Assembly: GCA_035236585.1 (NCBI GenBank)
Contig: CP141133.1
Span: 45,773,729 to 45,837,728 of the forward strand
DNA length: 64,000 nt
From: Warburgia ugandensis
Lineage: Eukaryota > Streptophyta > Magnoliopsida > Canellales > Canellaceae
Direction: 5' to 3'
Shown here: positions 58,866 through 64,000 of the stretch, piece by piece
Layout: every line of letters begins with the position of its first letter
How positions within the stretch are numbered: position 1 is the stretch's first letter
Made by a program: the position numbers and the translations under genes
Notes under the pieces: generated by a model
What the model saw: the letters and a program-made list of their open reading frames with translations, nothing else
The model's database searches: none
Told to the model about the DNA's origin: nothing

Positions 58866-60176
58866 TGTAATAACCCCAATTTTTGTAAATTGATTAAGAA
58901 AATCAATAAAGTTTGAGTTTTCAAAAATTTTGGCCAGAATATTAGGTTATTGAAAATTCTATTTTTTTAAAGATTAAACCATGATTGAAAACTTAGAAAT
59001 TATAAATTTACTTGAAAAACCGATCGAAATGACACTAAGTATGTTCAATTCTAAGTTAAAATGAAAAATCCCTAATTTTCTCTATTTTTATGAATAAAAG
59101 GGTAAAATGATAATTTTACCTATAACCAAGATCTAAGACTTCAATATTTAGAATGTAATCAGAAATATGATTCCAACGCCACTAAGTACACTCGATTCTG
59201 AGTTCGAGGTAATAAAATAGATTTTTCTACATGAAGGGCAAAATGGCCTTTTCACACCACAGTGGGGCTCACAAATGAATCCAACGGCTAGAAAACATGT
59301 AATGAGTGGTCAAACCACTACCGGCTGATAGTGGAGAAGGAGGTGGTAGTGGAGGATCCAATGTTAATTTAATATTCAAAAGAATTATAACATAATTATT
59401 ACAAGTAATTATGAAAAATGCAAAAACACCTATAAATACCCACCCAAAGTTCTTGCAAAAATGTTCATAAAAATTACCATGAAATTATCTTGATTCCCCT
59501 AATAAACCAGATCTATATTCATTACTAAATTTCCAAAATTTCCAAAATTCTCAATTTTATCACTCTCTCTCCTCTCTCTAGATGGGAACAAGAGACCTAA
59601 ATTCAATTAAGCGCTTTGTTCCAAATCAAATCTCACCAATCCCACCTTGCATATGATCCTAGACTATCTTTTATACAAAATCCCCAAATAAATTTCAAGA
59701 TCCAATGGTGCAATCAAAGGAAAATCACAAAACAAGCGGTTATCAAGCGATCTTATCATCAACAAGATATTTCTTTAAAATTGGGCATCAAAACCTAAGT
59801 TTTCTCCAATCAGGTAGGTGGAAACTCTTCCCATACTTATTTCATGTTATTTTATATAATTTTTATTTTTTTTAAAATTAGTTTTAGGTTAAAAATTATA
59901 AAAATCAAGGACAAGAACCCATCAATTCTATATAATGAAGGGCTCAAGTGGAAAATTTGAGCTATCCAATTGATCCAGAAGGACCCAAAACCCCTAGGGT
60001 AGAATTTTCATAAAATTTAATCATGTTTTGAGCCTTTGATTGAAGAGGAATTAATTGGATGGTCTAAAATGGACTGTCCAATCTTCTTAATAAGATCGTG
60101 CTCTTGGGACGCTGAACGGAAACGCACCCTGTGGGAGCATCTTGCACGTGCACGCTCTGCGTGTGACGCCATCTTA
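58866..60176 (+). mobile_element. LTR, 5' portion (TGTAAYAACCC...TCACA family), plus strand
   Basis: It begins TGTAATAACCCCAATTTTTG and aligns with the start of the outer LTR at 6162 through to about 7610: shared words include GGGTAAAATGRTAATTTTAC, TGGGGCYCACAAATG and GGAGGTGGTAGTGG. It ends near CTCTGCGTGTGACGCCATCT (60155-60174), the inverted counterpart of the edge at 56524. With the minus-strand portion it accounts for about 5 kb, close to the length of the outer copy. Confidence 0.75.
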
Positions 60177-60440
60177 GTTTTAAGAAAAATCACTTTAAAA
60201 GTTTTGACTTTTAAAGTCACTTTCTATAAACCAAATTTAAAGTCCTACACATTTTAACATCTTTTAAAGATGGATATAGTAAACCAACTTTAAAAGTCCA
60301 ATACTTTTAAAGTCGTTCAGGGTAGACTAACTTTTTAAAGACAATTGCAAACCATCTTCTTTTCCTACCTATTCTAGAAGATGGCTTGATACAAAACATT
60401 TACAAAATCATCTTCTTAAAATCATGTTTTTAATGAACGG
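60177..60440. repeat. AT-rich block of TTTTAAAGTC-type inverted and direct repeats
   Basis: Words such as CTTTAAAAGT, GACTTTTAAAGTC and CTTTTTAAAGAC recur at short spacing, followed by CTAGAAGATGGCTTGATAC. They resemble the subterminal motifs of the CACTA ends at 18180-18724 and 43880-44221 (there CTAAGATGGCTAGATAGAAG). No CACTA terminus is present, so a worn CACTA-type end is possible but not shown. Confidence 0.45.
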
Positions 60441-60800
60441 ATGACCTATAATCACTCAAAATCAATTTTTTATAGCGTGACATCATGAAGACACACGTGT
60501 GTGACGCATGTACGGCGGGCGTCCTATGTACATCACCGTCACATGGACGCACATGCACAACCCACACCGTAATGCACCGCCTCATGCATCACAGGCCGGA
60601 GGACACACGTGCATTTGCCACACGTGAAGACGACTTGTGCATGCTCCCCAAGCATGCATTACGTGCAATGCATCACCATGTGCATTCCGACGTCCCACCT
60701 AGTCCACCGTCATCGAGGACAATGACCAAACTAGTCCACCGTCACTAAAGACCGCAGCTAGATTCTGGTAGCCGCAAGCGACCCCCCCCCAGTGTCTAAA
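60441..60800. other. CpG-rich block
   Basis: Many CACGTG/ACACGTG-like and CATGCA/TGCATG words and CG dinucleotides mark an island in AT-rich DNA, ending in a C tract at about 60782-60790. The character is like that of 10680-11000. An open frame (60485-60748) crosses it but has no recognisable domain and a His/Thr/Met-biased composition. Confidence 0.6.
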
Positions 60801-62559
60801 TTTTTTGATTTTTACATCATTATGATTGGTTTTTGGCGTACATTCCATTTTTTACCTTCCCAATAGATTTTTCCAATTTCTCATGCTTTTACTAAATTTT
60901 TACCACCTTTATAAAAATCGCCCTATTATTGCTTTTCACATTTCTTGGCCACCTTACTTGTCAGATCACTATAAAAATTAATGGGTTTATTTCTTGTTTC
61001 ATCGTGCACGAGATGAATGGTTTAGATAATCCATCTGATACCATTTCATTAGGTTATTTTAACAAAACTAGTATCGCGTATACACTCACTGAAAAAACGG
61101 TGTAACGATGGAAAAGAAATGGGAAAATTGGAGGGGAAAAGGAGGGTGGATGGCTTACCTATGATGAGCTTGCTCGATGCATGTCGGTCAGGTGAGGGGT
61201 AACTAGAGGGGAGGATTGGTTGGGAATGGGCCTCTTTCTTGGTAGATCACTGTGGGTGAGGGGAGAGGGGCAGAAGTGAAGGGAGAAAGTTGTCTGGTAA
61301 TGGCTTTCTCCTCTCCACGGTTATAGACGCGTGGTGGGGGAGAAGGGGCAATTAGGTACACGTCGTGAGTCTGACTCCCATGTGTCAACTCATTCCCTAT
61401 TGGTTGTTTCAAGATAGTTTAGATAGGGGATGCCATTATCAATTTGGACCCCCACTTTCATTTGTAAAATTTTGGGATTTTCCGATCCCGATCTTCGTTT
61501 TACACGTTCTTAGTGGCGTTGGACGCCAATTCCCATGCACATTCCCAATATTGAGGTTTTAGTCCACGATTAAAGCCCGAAAATTTCCACATCCCCAATA
61601 TTCACCAATTTCCACAAAATCCCATAATTCCACACAATTATGCATTTTTAGAATTAAAAAATAGCAGATATTACATGTAGTGGCCGAGATATCCAGGCAC
61701 AATTTTGACGCATAGCAGAGCCATAGCTTGTCAATGGGCATTATGTCTTAAACTCAGTATTTTATACATTAGAATGTTAAATTCAGGTAATCCCAAAGGA
61801 TTAATGATTCATTTTGATAATTTCTACTTCCACAAATTTTGATTTATAATATTTAGTTTTTCTTATTGAAGTCTTTATGTCTTTGAATATTATTGAATGT
61901 TGCGAACAACAATGATTTCTATGTATTGATCCATGTTTGATAATTTCACTATATGTGAATTGATTATTATGAATATTAACAAATACGACATGCGCTATTA
62001 TGACTTTTGAACTTATATTGAATATCAATATGGATTATGGTTTGATAAGGTTTTATTTAACCTTGTAATTCTCACTATGAGTCATTGAACTCATGCCCTT
62101 ACAACCAAAAATTTCAAGTAGGAGTTCTAATAAGGAGAAAAAGGAGATTGACTACCAAATATTTGGTTATTGAAGAGACCTTTAAACTAGAAAAGGGTGT
62201 GTGATACTGTTTGCTCTATGATTGTAATAAGGAGTTGACTACTTGTTATTAAGGAAACATTTTATACACTTCATAGTTGGTAAATTTTGGCTAATGAGTG
62301 CATTGGGGCTGTGACTAGTATACTATTCTGAAAGAAAGGAAATTTTTAAAATTTTATATTATATTGAATCTTACAAAAGCTATCAAGTATTTCTGCATAG
62401 CGTACGTTAAATGCTTAAGTTTGAAGAATAGAGGAAACTCTATTGAATTTTAGACAGAAATGTATCAATATGGATTATGTATTTAATTTTAAAAAAGATA
62501 TTTTAAACCTAGTGGCCCTACTGTTTTCGAAAGTATAAAAAGATTAGGGTCGTCTTGTC
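60801..62559. other. Intergenic, no gene recognised
   Basis: Mixed-composition sequence, with a moderately GC-rich purine-biased patch at 61120-61340 and AT-rich sequence after. Open frames are short and without motifs. I see nothing I can name. Confidence 0.55.
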
Positions 62560-63855
62560 CACACCTGATTTTAGGGTTTTTGCTTCTATTTTAAAGGTTG
62601 GTTTCTCTTGTTTCTTATCTTCTTTACTTTAGGGCCCTATTTTATGCCTTCATGTTGTTATTCCTTGCCTTAGAAACTAAGATTCAAGACTAATTTTCCC
62701 TTTGTGTGATAGCCAAGGGAAGTCAGCTTGAATCTAGTTTTGTTCTTTATCTTTCATTGCATCTTTAGTCTCCCTCTACCCTCTTCATTTTTCAGCTTTG
62801 TTTGTTTAAGTTCCATTGGTTATTATCTTAATTTTCCATAGGATTCTTCCTTGATTTCAAACATACTTGTTCATGAGTCAATGTTGGAACAATTGAAGAA
62901 GAATTTGACTTGTAATTAATGATTGATTGAAATTAAGTAAACATCATTGTAATAGCATTTAAATTTCATATTTGGACTACATGTATGGAGTGTCATGTTA
63001 ATGACTTTTTGGATGTGATTCAATGAGATTCGTTGGAAATTTCAGCTCATGTTTGTGTTCAGCAGAAAAATAACTTTGTTTTTGAATGTTTGAATGCATT
63101 AGAAGTGATTAATTTTATGTTTTACATATTATAGTTATTGAATGTTTCAATTACCTTACTGTTGGAATTTCATTGCATGAATGATGTATGTTATTTTTCA
63201 GCATAATATAATCTTTGTTCACTTGATTTTTCAAGAGCCCAATTAGATTGTTAGATAGCTTAATTAATGTTAGAAATAGATTGCATGCTTAGGTTTTCAA
63301 AGTAGTTGATTAAATCCATTGTTAGTGATTGCTTTCACTTATTTCTCTAGTTCAGTTGTTGTTAGATTCCATCATTTTGCATCTTAGTTAGTTGGAAAGT
63401 AATCAAATTTGTCATACTTGATAAAATAGTTGACTTGGTTGCGTTTTTTTTTAGTTTTGCATGATTAGGAAAGTAGTTTGTTAAAAGCATGTTTTCCTTA
63501 GAATAGTTGTTAATTTCATACTTAGGAAAGTTAGTTTAGGAAAATGATAAATTTCATTTTAAGAAAGTCATAAAATTAAAAGTTTTTAATTTAGGAAAGT
63601 TTTAATTTTAGAAATTACATATTTTAGGAAAGTTTTTCATTTAGCATGTTTCTTGTTTTTTTTTTAGTTTCCTAGTTCATGTTTTAACTTCCATTCTTAA
63701 TTTAGGACAAAAATCACTTAAATTTTGGCTAGGTTAGATAGTTTAAAGTAGGGACCACTAGCATCACAATAGTTCACTCCTCATGGGATCGACCTCATTA
63801 GCGTATTATATTGCAAATGATTCATGCACTTGTGAGTTTATTTAAAACAACAACA
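62560..63855 (+). mobile_element. Gypsy (Athila/Tat-like) LTR fragment, 3' half
   Basis: This aligns with the reverse complement of the LTRs at 25517-26890 and 35996-37390. Shared words include TGATAGCCAAGGGAAGTCA, GGAACAATTGAAGAAG, GGGACCACTAGCATCA and the terminal AAAACAACAACA ending at 63855. Only the 3' half of the LTR is recognisable; the left edge near 62560 is where similarity fades. No polyprotein follows before the window ends, so it may be a solo fragment or the 5' LTR of an element beyond the window. Confidence 0.75.
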
Positions 63856-64000
63856 ATTCAACTCCAATTCATATAATTTTATGCAAGACTAAAGAATTTC
63901 CTAAATTCACTATTTGATTTCAAATAAGCATGACCAATTAAATTCTTCCATGAATGATAATAGTTTTCACAATAAGATTTTTCCATGATGGTTTTCCATG
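63856..64000. other. Unassigned end of window
   Basis: AT-rich sequence after the LTR end. No primer-binding site is evident and nothing else is recognisable. Confidence 0.5.

Noticed and set aside
1-64000. CRISPR arrays, rRNA, bacterial-type operons or phage
   Set aside because: No regularly spaced identical repeats with unique spacers, no rRNA-like sequence and no closely packed genes; the window has plant nuclear features throughout.

Overview
This window looks like transposon-rich nuclear DNA of a flowering plant. It is AT-rich, long stretches have no open frame, and nearly everything recognisable is a plant repeat family: Ty3/gypsy (Athila/Tat-like) elements, long LTRs with TGTAAYAACCC...TCACA termini, CACTA (En/Spm) DNA transposons, L1-type LINEs and microsatellites. 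I find one clear host gene, a two-exon SASA-domain carbohydrate esterase (DUF303 family, like Arabidopsis At4g34215) at 50130-51301. I see no rRNA, no intact tRNA, no CRISPR array and no bacterial-type operon. The species cannot be named from this sequence.

Region by region. 1-~4095: the 3' end of a plus-strand gypsy element (integrase tail, long 3' non-coding region, 3' LTR). 4428-18724: a decayed plus-strand CACTA transposon (TNP2-type transposase, a C-terminal Ulp1-like protease remnant, a subterminal repeat array and a right terminus). It is split by a long solo LTR (6162-15058, target duplication ATAGG), which is itself split by another LTR-like insertion (9260-12831, target duplication AAAAC/AAAAT). 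19396-22824: another solo LTR of the same broad family with the target duplication CATTG, set among short hairpin repeats. 22830-25516: undefined DNA with a tRNA-like remnant. 25517-38697: a 13.2-kb gypsy fossil on the minus strand with both LTRs. 38698-44221: undefined DNA, a probable older LTR and the right end of a second CACTA element. 44225-50129: the most gene-like intergenic stretch, with tandem duplications, GC-rich exon-like pieces and the upstream region of the esterase. 50130-51301: the esterase. 52480-60176: LINE and LTR pieces that read as one LTR-in-LINE insertion split by an inversion. 60177-64000: a CpG-rich block, undefined DNA and a third gypsy LTR fragment.

I found no convincing new biological system. 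The strongest observations are structural. First, the two LTR/LINE junctions at 52861 and 58866 lie on opposite strands yet share the same 5-bp target duplication (ATTCC) at the same point of the LINE RNase H region, and a short inverted repeat marks the proposed breakpoints. Second, there is a three-level nest with target duplications at both levels. Third, the only host gene carries an apparent small frame-breaking loss just before its intron.
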